A stretch of 55,129 bases of DNA, taken from the NCBI RefSeq assembly GCF_000337415.1, contig NZ_AOJD01000028.1, positions 1-55,129 on the forward strand. The letters run 5' to 3'. Positions 1 through 8,127 of this stretch are shown piece after piece (within the stretch, counting starts at the first letter, position 1; the number at the start of each line of letters is the position of its first letter). The notes under the pieces are model-generated. The model made no database searches, was not told the origin of the DNA, and saw only the letters and a program-made list of their open reading frames with translations. A program made the translations under genes and the position numbers. Source of the stretch: Halorubrum tebenquichense DSM 14210. GTDB lineage: Archaea > Halobacteriota > Halobacteria > Halobacteriales > Haloferacaceae.

Positions 1-2200
1 CCCTCACGCGGAGCCGCTCCGGGTCGACCGGCCGCTCACCGACGTACTCGACGGTCATCGCCTCGTCGTCGGCGTCGTACGCCGCGGCGAACGCGTCGCG
101 GGCCGTGGTCGTCCCGCCGATGTGGTGCTCGCGCTCGCCGCCGGTCCACACGAGCCGCACGCGCGAGAGCGGCGGGACCGGGACCGAGAACGAGTCGTCG
201 GGACCGAACTCGTCGAGCTCGTCGGCGGGCTGGACGTCGGTCGGGGTCCGACCGGCCTGTAGTTCGAGGTCCGAGGCCGGGAGCGTCCGCCCGCTCCGGT
301 GTCGCACCGTGACCTCGCCCGCGTCCGGGTCGTACTCGATCGACGCGCGGGTGTTCGGCACGACCTCCTCCTCGGCGACGACGGCCGGTTCGTTCGGCCC
401 CCGCCACTCGACCGTGACCGTGCTCCCGAGCGGGAGCTCGCCGAGCACCAGCTCGTCGCGCTCGGAGAGGGTGTCGTACTCGTCGGCGAACTGGGCGTCG
501 GTCGGCTCCCCGTCGACCAGCGTCACGAACGCGTCGGCGGGGCGGGACTCCTCGTCGCCGTACGTGACCACGGTCCCCTCCTCGGCGCGCGAGTGGATCC
601 ACACGCGGGGCGGCCGGGCGCGGTAGTGGACGAGCGGCCCGCCGCCGACGCCCGGCGGCCGCTCGAAGTCGAACTCCAGCCGCACGCTGTCGCCGATCGA
701 CACGTCCTCGACCGCGACCGCGTCGTCCGGGGAGAGCGTCCCGTCGGCGAAGCCGTCACCGACCGTCCGCGCGCCGTCGTCGCCGCGGTGGACCAGCCGG
801 AGGTCACTCGCGTCGGCCTCGCCGTCGCCCTCGTAGGTGAGCGTCAGCTCCTCGGTCGAGAGGTCGTAGTCGACGGCGAACGCCTCGCGGTCGACCCGCT
901 CGCGAGCGTAGACGTCGTAGGCGTTCGCGTCCGGGTCGAACCAGCGCAGCGCGACGGCCGCGATCAGCCCCGTGTCGACGGTCAGCTCGTCGCCCGTCTC
1001 GAACGCGTCGCCGTCGAGGAGGTCGTCGCTCACCTCCTCGCCGTCGTGCCACAGCTCCAGCTCGGCCGCCGGGACGGGTTCGCCCTCGACGTGTTCGAAC
1101 GTCACCGTTCCGGCGTCGCGGTCGAACCGGGACCACACCTCCGCGTCGGGGGACGCCTCCGGATCCCGCTCCGGCGGTGCCTCGACGACGGCGTCGACGA
1201 GGACGACCCCGTCGGCCCGGGTGACCTCGGTCTCGACGGGGACCGCCGGGTCGATCTCGCGCACCAGCCGCTCGACGCTCTCGTCGGAGAGGCGGCCCGC
1301 GTCCTCGGCCGGGCGGATCACGTAGGCGTTCTCCGCCGTCCCGGTCAGGTCGCGGAGTTCTCCGGGGGCGACCTCGAAGCCCGCGGCGAACGCGTCGACG
1401 TCGCCCGGGACCCCGGCCGGGAACGGGCCGGTCGCGGCGTCCGGGACGAGCAGCACCGTCTCGAACCCGCCGAGCCGCGGGAGCGCGGCCGCGCCGAGCG
1501 GCCCCTCCGCGAAGCGGTCGGCCTCGTCCGCGGCCGCCCGCCCGGCGGTTCGAGCGGTCTCGAGGCGCGCTTCGGCGGCGTCCTCCGCCGACGGGCTCGA
1601 CCGACCGCGCGGGCCGGGGGCGGACCCGTCTCCGGTCGCGACCGCCGCGACGCCGTCGCCGGCGACGAAGGCGGTCTCGTCCGTCTCGGCCAGCCGCCAG
1701 CCCGCGGGGAGGTCGTCCGTCGTCTCGGCGTCCGCGGACGCGTCGTCGTCCGGCCCGCCGTCGTCCGAACCGCTCGAGTCATCGGATTCCGGACCGACCG
1801 CGACCGTCTCGCCGTCGTCGGGACGGTCGAACTCGCCGACGGCCGTCGTCAGCCTGACGCCCCGCTCGACCGCCCGGACCCCGACGGTCGCCGAGAGCTC
1901 GTCGGCGTCGACGTCGAGCCGTTCGGTCACGGGGCGGACCCGGTAGCCGAGCCCCTCGTCCGAGTCGGCGTCGACGGTGTCGGCGATGACCGTCGAGTAC
2001 GCGGTCGAGAGCGCGTCGGCCGTCGGGACCGGGAGGAACGCGTCCGCGAGCGGCGCGGGGACGTCGACGTCGAGGTCGGCCGGCGCGCCGGCCGGTCGGT
2101 CGAGGGGACTGTCGTCGGTCGCGGGGTCGAGAACGCCTGTCAGCGCGGCGAGCGTCAGGGCGCTACCACCGAGGAAGCGCCGACGGGAGGGTCGTGCCAT
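1..2200 (-). CDS. Large Tat-exported protein with tandem beta modules (3' end beyond window)
   Basis: This is an open frame of more than 730 residues that runs off the left edge, so the C-terminus is missing. It starts MARPSRRRFLGG followed by a hydrophobic stretch, a twin-arginine export signal. After a low-complexity acidic linker near residues 145-165 and an Ala-rich part, the second half repeats a module of about 87 residues. Repeats begin near residues 364, 449, 540, 628 and 714. Each has a strand such as GTVTFEHVEGEPVPAAELEL or EVTVRHRSGRTLPASDLEL, then a G-D-x-V strand and a VRLxW/F strand. The strand pattern recalls the C-terminal beta domain of haloarchaeal type IV pilins, which is my inference. 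It is probably a cell-surface protein; no enzymatic motif was seen. The ATG lies about 25 nt below a TTTAAA box, fitting a leaderless transcript. Confidence 0.8.
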   Translation of the reverse strand, partial: MARPSRRRFLGGSALTLAALTGVLDPATDDSPLDRPAGAPADLDVDVPAPLADAFLPVPTADALSTAYSTVIADTVDADSDEGLGYRVRPVTERLDVDADELSATVGVRAVERGVRLTTAVGEFDRPDDGETVAVGPESDDSSGSDDGGPDDDASADAETTDDLPAGWRLAETDETAFVAGDGVAAVATGDGSAPGPRGRSSPSAEDAAEARLETARTAGRAAADEADRFAEGPLGAAALPRLGGFETVLLVPDAATGPFPAGVPGDVDAFAAGFEVAPGELRDLTGTAENAYVIRPAEDAGRLSDESVERLVREIDPAVPVETEVTRADGVVLVDAVVEAPPERDPEASPDAEVWSRFDRDAGTVTFEHVEGEPVPAAELELWHDGEEVSDDLLDGDAFETGDELTVDTGLIAAVALRWFDPDANAYDVYARERVDREAFAVDYDLSTEELTLTYEGDGEADASDLRLVHRGDDGARTVGDGFADGTLSPDDAVAVEDVSIGDSVRLEFDFERPPGVGGGPLVHYRARPPRVWIHSRAEEGTVVTYGDEESRPADAFVTLVDGEPTDAQFADEYDTLSERDELVLGELPLGSTVTVEWRGPNEPAVVAEEEVVPNTRASIEYDPDAGEVTVRHRSGRTLPASDLELQAGRTPTDVQPADELDEFGPDDSFSVPVPPLSRVRLVWTGGEREHHIGGTTTARDAFAAAYDADDEAMTVEYVGERPVDPERLRVR

Positions 2201-2203
2201 GAT

Positions 2204-2228
2204 CCGGCGTTGTGCCGGCGCATTTAAA
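2204..2228 (-). promoter_or_regulatory. Promoter of the Tat-exported protein
   Basis: TTTAAA at 2223-2228 lies about 25 nt upstream of the ATG at 2200, the spacing expected for a haloarchaeal leaderless promoter. Between box and start is an inverted repeat CCGGC-GTTGT-GCCGG (2204-2218), which could be an operator over the start site or chance in GC-rich DNA. Confidence 0.45.
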
Positions 2229-2275
2229 TTAACACCGATGACACAAAGGGCCGCAATAGTCTCCGAACGCGGTCG

Positions 2276-3598
2276 TCAGCCCTCGGCCCCGAGCCGCCCG
2301 ATCAGCCCCGCCCCGGGCGACAGCGAGCGGACCGCCGGCAGCAGCGCGAGCGCGATGGCCAGTTCCAGCCCGCCGACCGCGAGGAACGCCGGCGTGTAGC
2401 CGAACGCGTCGGTCGCGCCCCCGCCGATGAGGAACCCGGTCAGGAAGCCGAGCGAGCCGAACACGTTGAACAGCCCCATCGCCGCGCCGCGCACTTCCGG
2501 CTCCACGAGGTCGGTGACGAGCGCCATCGTCGCCGGGGCCATCAGCGCGCCGCAGACCCCGACGAGCACCATCAGCGCCGCGGCGATCGGGTAGGTCGGC
2601 GCGACGCCGACGCCGACCGTGACGACGCCGTACGCGACCGATCCGGCGACCACGGGGAGGAACCGACCGATCCGGTCCGAGAGCGCGCCGAACGGGGACT
2701 GGAGCAGCGCGAACGGGACGAAGAAGAGCGCGAGCGTCGCGCCCGCCGCGCCCGCCGACAGGCCGAACGTCGCCGGGTCCTGGAAGTAGTACACGCCGAC
2801 CAGGGCGAAGAAGCCCGCGGTCAGGCGGTCGACGAAGCCGAACGCGAGCGGGACGAGGAGGCCGGGCGTCGTCCGCGCCCGCGCGAGCACGTCGCGGAAG
2901 CCGACCGGCTCCGCGGTCTCGGCCGCTTCACCGTGGGGGGCCTCGCCGCCCGAAGCCGTCGCCGCGCGGTCGTCGACGGTCGCCGCGAGCAGCCCCGCCC
3001 CGGCCAGCACGACCGCGCCGGCGTACACGGGGTACAGCGCGTCGAGGTCGGCGAGCGACCCGCCGACGACCGAGCCGACCGCCGCGCCGAGACCGATCGC
3101 GAGCCCCGCGACCCCCATGTTGCGGCCGTTGCCGCCGCGGAGGTCCATCAGCAGCGTGATCGACAGCGAGAACGCGCCGATGGTGAGCGCGCCCCCGACG
3201 ACGCGGACGAGGAGGGCGGCCCCGAAGCCGAGCCCCGACCCCGAGAGCGACGCCAGCGCGACGTACGAGGCCGCGCCGCCGAACGCGCCGACGACGATCA
3301 GGGGGATCCGCCGGCCCAGCGCATCCGAGAGCGCGCCCCAGACGACCGCGAACGTCACGAACGCGCCGAACTCCGCGACGAGGAACCACATCCCCGCGTC
3401 GATGCCGGCCGGCGCGCCGAGCGCGACCACCAGGTTCGGCACGCCGGGATAGAGGAGGACCTGCGAGATCAGCACCGCGAGGACGACCGCACCGAGGCGG
3501 CGGCGGTCCGCGGCGTCGCCCGCGGCGGCGTCGGTCTCGGCCGCAGCCGCGGCCTCGCTCCCGCCCACGGGAGATCCGTCACGTTCGTCGTCGCTCAT
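2276..3598 (-). CDS. MFS transporter
   Basis: This 440-residue protein is a 12-helix major facilitator. The N-terminal 35 residues are an acidic Ala-rich cytoplasmic tail. The MFS loop 2-3 signature appears twice, as GALSDALGRRIP in the first half and GALSDRIGRFLP in the second, which marks the two six-helix bundles. A central acidic linker around residues 205-230 separates them. Substrate cannot be told; drug/proton antiport or sugar-phosphate-like transport are typical for the family. It stands alone, with its 3' end near the start of the exported protein gene and its start 106 bp from the end of the DsbA-like gene on the same strand. A palindrome with a T-rich core sits about 28 nt upstream of the start. 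Confidence 0.9.
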   Translation of the reverse strand: MSDDERDGSPVGGSEAAAAAETDAAAGDAADRRRLGAVVLAVLISQVLLYPGVPNLVVALGAPAGIDAGMWFLVAEFGAFVTFAVVWGALSDALGRRIPLIVVGAFGGAASYVALASLSGSGLGFGAALLVRVVGGALTIGAFSLSITLLMDLRGGNGRNMGVAGLAIGLGAAVGSVVGGSLADLDALYPVYAGAVVLAGAGLLAATVDDRAATASGGEAPHGEAAETAEPVGFRDVLARARTTPGLLVPLAFGFVDRLTAGFFALVGVYYFQDPATFGLSAGAAGATLALFFVPFALLQSPFGALSDRIGRFLPVVAGSVAYGVVTVGVGVAPTYPIAAALMVLVGVCGALMAPATMALVTDLVEPEVRGAAMGLFNVFGSLGFLTGFLIGGGATDAFGYTPAFLAVGGLELAIALALLPAVRSLSPGAGLIGRLGAEG

Positions 3599-3619
3599 CC
3601 GCTTATAAAACGGGCCGAA

Positions 3620-3633
3620 CGGTCAAAAGACCG
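3620..3633 (-). promoter_or_regulatory. Palindrome overlapping the MFS gene promoter
   Basis: CGGTC-TTTT-GACCG is a perfect inverted repeat whose T-rich centre is about 28 nt upstream of the MFS ATG, where a TATA element for a leaderless transcript would lie. A repressor site over the promoter is plausible. A second A/T run at 3603-3610 is too close to the start codon to be the TATA box unless translation begins further inside. Confidence 0.35.
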
Positions 3634-3704
3634 ACGTTCCGGGGCGATCCGGTCGGGAGGCGGGACCGAACAGCCGCCCACCTCGACGGGGATCGTTCCG
3701 CGCC

Positions 3705-4367
3705 TCAGAGTTCGGCGTCGATCGCCGACGAGATCGTCTCGGCCTCGTACCCGCCCTCGACCGGGCTCCCGTTCACGAAGATCGCCGGCGTCCCGCCGAC
3801 CCCCATCGACTCGCCCTCCGACTTGTCGCTCTGGATGGCGTCCGCGTACGGCGTGTACTCCATGTCGGCGAGGACCGCGCAGGGGTCCGCGCCGCCCGGC
3901 ATCTCCTCGGTCGCGCTGCCCTGTCCGTAACTCCCCTGCGACTCGTAGGCCGCCGAGGCGAACTCGAAGAACGCCTCGTCGCCGTGACGAACCCCGACGC
4001 CCCGGGCCGCGCTCGCGACCGGAACCGCCCACCGCTCGTTGACCGGGAGCGGGAAGTCCCGGTGCTGGTAGTGGATCTCGCCCGGTTCGACGTACTCCTC
4101 GCGGATCGCCGGGAAGTGGTCGAGGTTGTACGTCGCGCAGTGCCCGCAGGTGAAGTCCTCGAAGACCTGAACGGTCACGTCGGCGTCGGGGTCGCCGAGC
4201 GTCGGTCGGTAGTCGAGGTCGGGGTCGGACGGCTCCGACAGGTCGCAGTCGTACGCCCCGGCGTCGAAGCTGAGTCCGCCGTCTCCGCCGCCGCCCGAAC
4301 AGCCGGCGAGGCCGGCGACGCCGACCGTCGCCCCCGCCGCGAGCAGGGACCGCCGCGTGTGTTTCAT
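3705..4367 (-). CDS. DsbA-like thiol-disulfide oxidoreductase, Tat lipoprotein
   Basis: The 220-residue product begins MKHTRRSLLAAG and has a lipobox LAGCSG, so it is exported by Tat and anchored by a lipid at the cysteine. After a Gly/Asp-rich linker comes a thioredoxin-fold domain with the active-site motif CGHC in VFEDFTCGHCATY (about residue 75). The cis-Pro loop is GGTPAIFVNG near the C-terminus, followed by VEGGY. This is the DsbA/DSBA-like family of haloarchaea (COG1651), which oxidises or isomerises disulfides outside the membrane. The ATG at 4367 was chosen because the extra upstream residues would place charged sequence before the Tat signal. It is divergent from the DUF5779 gene. 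Confidence 0.88.
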   Translation of the reverse strand: MKHTRRSLLAAGATVGVAGLAGCSGGGGDGGLSFDAGAYDCDLSEPSDPDLDYRPTLGDPDADVTVQVFEDFTCGHCATYNLDHFPAIREEYVEPGEIHYQHRDFPLPVNERWAVPVASAARGVGVRHGDEAFFEFASAAYESQGSYGQGSATEEMPGGADPCAVLADMEYTPYADAIQSDKSEGESMGVGGTPAIFVNGSPVEGGYEAETISSAIDAEL

Positions 4368-4515
4368 ACCGCCGATCGGTCGGGAACGCACTTAACGACA
4401 CCGCGACCGTCCCCGGCGGACGGCAGGGGGACCGCGACCGCGGACCGGGGTGGCGGATCGCGTCGCGGCGGGGGCGCTCCCGAACGCTTTTGCCGCCGCC
4501 TGTCGACCCCCACGT

Positions 4516-4917
4516 ATGAGCGACTGGGACCTCGACCTGCGGGACGCCGAGGCGAAGATGGACGAGGCGTTCGCGGCCGCCGGCGACGTCGTCCTCGGCG
4601 TCTTGGACGGCACGACCGACCCGGAGGAGTGGGTCCGCAGCGTCGACTACGGGAACACGCTTGTGCTGTCGATAGACGGCGACCTCAACGAGCTGGCCGC
4701 CCCTTTCGCGCGCGACGTGAAGGACATGGACGGCGAGCTGATGCACTTCCGGGGGTTCCTCGTCGTGACGCCGCCCGGCGTGAGCATCGATACCGACCGG
4801 CTGAGCGACTCCGGCGGCGACGCCGAGAAACGCGTCGAGTCGGGCGACCGCGGCGAGAACGGCGACTCCGGGGAGGTCGATGACGCCGGCGACGAGACCG
4901 ACGGCGGCGAGGCCTGA
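4516..4917 (+). CDS. DUF5779-like haloarchaeal protein
   Basis: This 133-residue acidic protein starts MSDWDLDLRDAEAKMDEAF. The conserved core is roughly residues 1-95 (VLGVLDGTTDPEEW, LVLSIDGDLNELAAPFARDVKDM, GELMHFRGFLVVTPPGV). I recognise this as the haloarchaeal DUF5779 type, recalled rather than searched. The last 35 residues are a low-complexity Asp/Glu/Gly tail (GDRGENGDSG and similar). No signal peptide or membrane helix is present. Function is unknown. The ATG at 4516 is preferred over upstream frame extension because the core begins there. It is convergent with the acyl-CoA synthetase gene. Confidence 0.8.
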   Translation: MSDWDLDLRDAEAKMDEAFAAAGDVVLGVLDGTTDPEEWVRSVDYGNTLVLSIDGDLNELAAPFARDVKDMDGELMHFRGFLVVTPPGVSIDTDRLSDSGGDAEKRVESGDRGENGDSGEVDDAGDETDGGEA

Positions 4918-4950
4918 TCGGTCCGAACGCCTCCCGATCCCGCCGAGGGA

Positions 4951-6567
4951 CTACCCCTCCCCGACCATCCGATCCTCCTCGTCCCACTCGCGTTCGCGCA
5001 GTTCGTACTTCTGGATCTTCCCGGTGGCGGTCGTCGGGAGCGCCTCGACGAACTCCACCTCGCCGGGCGTCTTGTAATCGGCGACGCGGTCCCGGACGAA
5101 CGCCTTGAGTTCCTCCGTCGTCGCGCCCGCGTCTTCGGGGTCGCCGCTCTCGGGGACGACGAACGCCTTCGGCGTCTCGCCCCAGCGCTCGTCGGGGGCG
5201 GGGATGACGGCGGCGTCGGAGACGGCGTCGTGCTCGAAGAGGGTGTCCTCCAGTTCGATCGACGAGATGTTCTCCCCGCCGGAGATGATGATGTCCTTCT
5301 TGCGGTCCTGAATCGAGACGAACCCGTCCTCGTCGACGACGGCGAGGTCGCCCATGTGGTAGTACCCCTCCAGCCGCTCCGAGAACGCCGCCTCGGTGGC
5401 CTCGGGCTTGTTCCAGTAGCGGTCCATCACCTGGTTGCCGCGGACGACGATCTCGCCGATCGTCTCGCCGTCGGCGGCCACGTCCTCCCCGTCCTCGTCG
5501 ACGACGCGCACGTCGGTGCCGAGGTAGCCGATCCCCTGCGTCTTCTTCACCGCGAAGCGGTCGTCGGCGTCGGCGTCGAAGTGGCGCTTCGCGTCCGAGG
5601 TCGTCACGAGCGGTCCCGTCTCGGTCGCGCCGTACACGTGTTTGAGGTCCCAGCCGAACTCCTCCTCGACGGTGCGGATCGTCGCCTCCGGCGGGGCCGC
5701 GCCCGCGGTCGCGACCCGCACGTCGGCGTCGCCGGTCGTCGCGCCGCCGTGTTCGGCGTGGTGGTCGCCGAGCATGTTCAAGACGGTCGGTGCCGCACAG
5801 AAGTACGACACGTCCTCGCCGCGGATCCGATCGAACGTCTCCGCCACGTCGACCCCGCGGGTACAGACGTGGCGCGCCCCCATGCCGGTGATCGCGTAGA
5901 TGTGGCCCCACCCGTTGACGTGGAACATCGGCAGCGTCCAGAGGTAGACGTCGTCGTCGGTGATCTCCTGGTGGATCGAAATGAGGTACGCGTGGAGCGT
6001 CTCGGCGCGGTGGGTGCGGCAGACGCCCTTCGGGTCGCCGGTCGTCCCCGAGGTGTAGTTGATCGTGATCACCTCGTCCTCGTCCATCTCCGGGCGCTCG
6101 TAGGCGTCGGGGTCCGCCTCGTCGAGCGCGGCGTCGAACGACTCCCAGTCGCCCTCCACCCCGTCGGCGTCGTTCGTGAGGAACGTCTCGGTCGGCACCT
6201 CGTCGCGGACCGCCTCGACGTTCGCGGCGTACTCGGCGTCGGCGTAGATGGCGTCGACCCCGGCGTCGGAGAGCATGTACGAGAAGTCGTCGGGGGTGAG
6301 CCGGTAGTTCAGCGGCGTGTGGACCGCACCGACCTGCATCGCGCCGTAGGCGGCCTCCAGATGGTAGTGCGTGTTCGGGTCCAACACCGCGACGCGGTCC
6401 CCCTTCTCGATCCCGCGGTCCTGTAACGCGGCGGAGAACCGGTCGGCGCGCTCGCCAAGCTCCGCGTACGTGTATCGCGTCCCGTCGACCGCGAGGACCG
6501 CCTCCTCGTCGGCGTAGTGTCGACGCGCCCGGTCTAGGAAGTCCGTCGTCAGCAGCGGCTTGTGCAT
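4951..6567 (-). CDS. AMP-forming acyl-CoA synthetase
   Basis: The 538-residue protein is a complete ANL-superfamily ligase that activates a carboxylic acid with ATP and then forms the CoA thioester. The core motifs are in order: P-loop YTSGTTGDPKG (about residue 190), adenine-binding YGATETGP, YHMGDLAVVDEDG, the hinge IQDRKKDIIISGGENISS, and the C-terminal catalytic lysine in TATGKIQK. Length and the long-chain-like motif ISGGENISSIELE fit the medium/long-chain fatty acyl-CoA ligase group common in haloarchaea, where such genes are multiplied. The exact substrate is not visible. It stands alone, divergent from the small membrane protein at 6666. Confidence 0.92.
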   Translation of the reverse strand: MHKPLLTTDFLDRARRHYADEEAVLAVDGTRYTYAELGERADRFSAALQDRGIEKGDRVAVLDPNTHYHLEAAYGAMQVGAVHTPLNYRLTPDDFSYMLSDAGVDAIYADAEYAANVEAVRDEVPTETFLTNDADGVEGDWESFDAALDEADPDAYERPEMDEDEVITINYTSGTTGDPKGVCRTHRAETLHAYLISIHQEITDDDVYLWTLPMFHVNGWGHIYAITGMGARHVCTRGVDVAETFDRIRGEDVSYFCAAPTVLNMLGDHHAEHGGATTGDADVRVATAGAAPPEATIRTVEEEFGWDLKHVYGATETGPLVTTSDAKRHFDADADDRFAVKKTQGIGYLGTDVRVVDEDGEDVAADGETIGEIVVRGNQVMDRYWNKPEATEAAFSERLEGYYHMGDLAVVDEDGFVSIQDRKKDIIISGGENISSIELEDTLFEHDAVSDAAVIPAPDERWGETPKAFVVPESGDPEDAGATTEELKAFVRDRVADYKTPGEVEFVEALPTTATGKIQKYELREREWDEEDRMVGEG

Positions 6568-6665
6568 CGTCTATCACTATCGATGATGGGTAAAATCGTT
6601 TGCGGCCGGCGCAACGAACGGTCGCCGCGGGAGGCTTTTCACGGTAGCCCGCGGACGGAGAGGAA

Positions 6666-6908
6666 ATGAGCGACGAATCCGGCGGGTCGGCGTTCACCGA
6701 GGGGTACGTGGTCCCGATCGCTGGGCTGTTGGCGCTGATGTTCGCGCTGATGGCGGGGCTCACCGCGCAGCGCGCCCTCTCCGGCGATCCGGCCGACGTC
6801 GCCGTGACGGTGGGGTTCGCCGCCGTCGCCGTGCTCGCGCTCCGGATCCGGATCAGGGCCGTGGCGGCGAAGGGAGGAGAGGCGGCCGACGACGCGAACG
6901 GGGAGTGA
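6666..6908 (+). CDS. Small two-helix membrane protein
   Basis: The 80-residue product has two hydrophobic segments (VVPIAGLLALMFALMAGLTA and VAVTVGFAAVAVLALRI), a short acidic N-terminus and a basic then acidic C-terminus. No known family was recognised. The start is supported by GGAG at 6657-6660, five bases before the ATG, an uncommon clear Shine-Dalgarno site in this window. It is followed by the initiator tRNA gene on the same strand; a functional link is not evident. Confidence 0.7.
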   Translation: MSDESGGSAFTEGYVVPIAGLLALMFALMAGLTAQRALSGDPADVAVTVGFAAVAVLALRIRIRAVAAKGGEAADDANGE

Positions 6909-7024
6909 CCCGACCGACGGCCGGCCCGCGTGACGGGACGGAAACCCGTGGCAGACGCGTGGACGAATCGCACACGGGCGGCGGGATCAGAACCCTTAAC
7001 AGTCGCACGCGGTTTTGCTACGAT

Positions 7025-7099
7025 AGCGGGATGGGATAGCCAGGAGATTCCGCCGGGCTCATAACCCGGAGATCGGTAGTTCAAATCTACCTCCCGCTA
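7025..7099 (+). tRNA. Initiator tRNA-Met (CAT)
   Basis: The 75-base sequence folds as a full cloverleaf. The acceptor arm AGCGGGA pairs with TCCCGCT. The anticodon stem CCGGG/CCCGG closes the loop CTCATAA with anticodon CAT. The T arm has GGTAG-TTCAAAT-CTACC. The A1:U72 end and three G:C pairs at the bottom of the anticodon stem are hallmarks of the archaeal initiator rather than the elongator. CCA is not encoded. A TTAAC-containing box (about 6996-7000) lies close to 28 bases upstream, consistent with a tRNA promoter. No intron is seen. The gene for aIF2-beta, which helps deliver this tRNA, follows 275 bp downstream. Confidence 0.95.
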
Positions 7100-7299
7100 C
7101 TTCTGGACGAACGCCACACGCCGAGCCCGGCGTTCACTTCTCCCGCTCGTTCGGCCTCGTTGGCTCCGTTGAAACACCCAAAAAGCGGTTGATTCTGTCC
7201 AACGTGCGGTCGATACAGGAGAAATGGCGACCGATCTGCGGTACGGCGGCGAGGGCCGCCGAGTGGCCGCCCTCGGGGGGACGCGTCAACCGCGTCGTT

Positions 7300-7307
7300 C
7301 TTTATAA
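7300..7307 (+). promoter_or_regulatory. TATA box of the aIF2-beta gene
   Basis: CTTTATAAG at about 7299-7307 is a near-consensus archaeal TATA element. Transcription would start near 7330, leaving a leader of roughly 45 nt before the ATG at 7375. That is longer than the leaderless pattern of most neighbours. Confidence 0.5.
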
Positions 7308-7374
7308 GCGATCGTCGTCATCGATCGACCCCGAACCCGGAAGCGATTTCCGTCGCGCTGTCGTTCGCTCTCGT

Positions 7375-7986
7375 ATGGATTACGAATCGAGCCTCGACCG
7401 CGCGATGGACGAGGTCCCGGACTTGGGCGGCTCCGACGAACGGCTCTCCGTTCCGGACCCCGAAGCGCAGAAGGACGGGGCGTTCACCCGCCTGACGAAC
7501 CTCTCCGGAATCGCCGACGCGCTGAGCCGCGACCCCGAACACGTCCACTCGAAGATCCAGCAGGAGCTCGGGACGGCCGGGCAGTACGAGGACGGCCGCG
7601 CCCGCTACAGCGGGAACTTCCGCGAGCGCGACTTTCAGGCCGCGATCGACTCGTACATCGAGTCGTTCGTCACCTGCTCGGAGTGCGGCCTCCCGGACAC
7701 CCGGCTGGAGACGGAGAACCGGACGCCGATGCTCCGCTGTGAGGCCTGCGGGGCGTTCCGTCCGGTCGCGAAGCAGAACACGCAGAACACCCAGCGGCAG
7801 GAGGACGCCGTCGAGTCGGGCAACACGTACGAACTCGAGATCGTCGGCACCGGGCGCAAGGGCGACGGCGTCGCCGAGCGCGGCGAGTACACGATCTTCG
7901 TCCCCGGCGCACAGGAGGGCGAGACCGTGACCGCCTACATCAAGAACGTCTCCGGCAACCTCGCGTTCGCGCGCCGCGAGAACTGA
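7375..7986 (+). CDS. Translation initiation factor aIF2 subunit beta with TRAM domain
   Basis: This 203-residue protein is the beta subunit of aIF2, the heterotrimer that carries Met-tRNAi to the small ribosomal subunit. Residues about 30-95 form the alpha/beta core (FTRLTNLSGIADALSRDPEHV ... QELGTAGQYEDGRARYSG). A zinc ribbon follows with CSEC and CEAC pairs around residues 102-125. The last 60 residues (GNTYELEIVGTGRKGDGVAE ... AYIKNVSGNLAFAR) are a TRAM RNA-binding domain, an extension known in halophilic versions of this subunit. The ATG at 7375 begins the conserved MDYES sequence; the longer frame is not plausible because it would include the promoter. Confidence 0.93.
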   Translation: MDYESSLDRAMDEVPDLGGSDERLSVPDPEAQKDGAFTRLTNLSGIADALSRDPEHVHSKIQQELGTAGQYEDGRARYSGNFRERDFQAAIDSYIESFVTCSECGLPDTRLETENRTPMLRCEACGAFRPVAKQNTQNTQRQEDAVESGNTYELEIVGTGRKGDGVAERGEYTIFVPGAQEGETVTAYIKNVSGNLAFARREN

Positions 7987-8127
7987 TTCGCCCGGAACGA
8001 CCGCGATACCGCTTCCCTTCCTGACGTCGGCACCGGCGCGTCCTCAACGCCGGCACCGGCGTCGACGCCGACGCCGCTACCGTTCCGCTACCCGACCGTT
8101 TATCGGCCCGTTCGTTCATCGTGAGGT

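Noticed and set aside
3603..3610. TTATAAAA considered as TATA box of the MFS gene
   Set aside because: It is only about 5-12 nt from the ATG, too close for transcription to start before the start codon; the palindrome core further upstream fits better.
7251..7274. Stem-loop GAGGGC..GCCCTC after the tRNA gene, considered as a terminator
   Set aside because: One mismatch, GC-only context and no following T-run; not distinguishable from chance in GC-rich DNA.
7224..7307. 27-codon frame with an AGGAG just upstream, between the tRNA and aIF2-beta
   Set aside because: It runs into the aIF2-beta TATA box, the ribosome site is too near the ATG, and it has no recognisable features.
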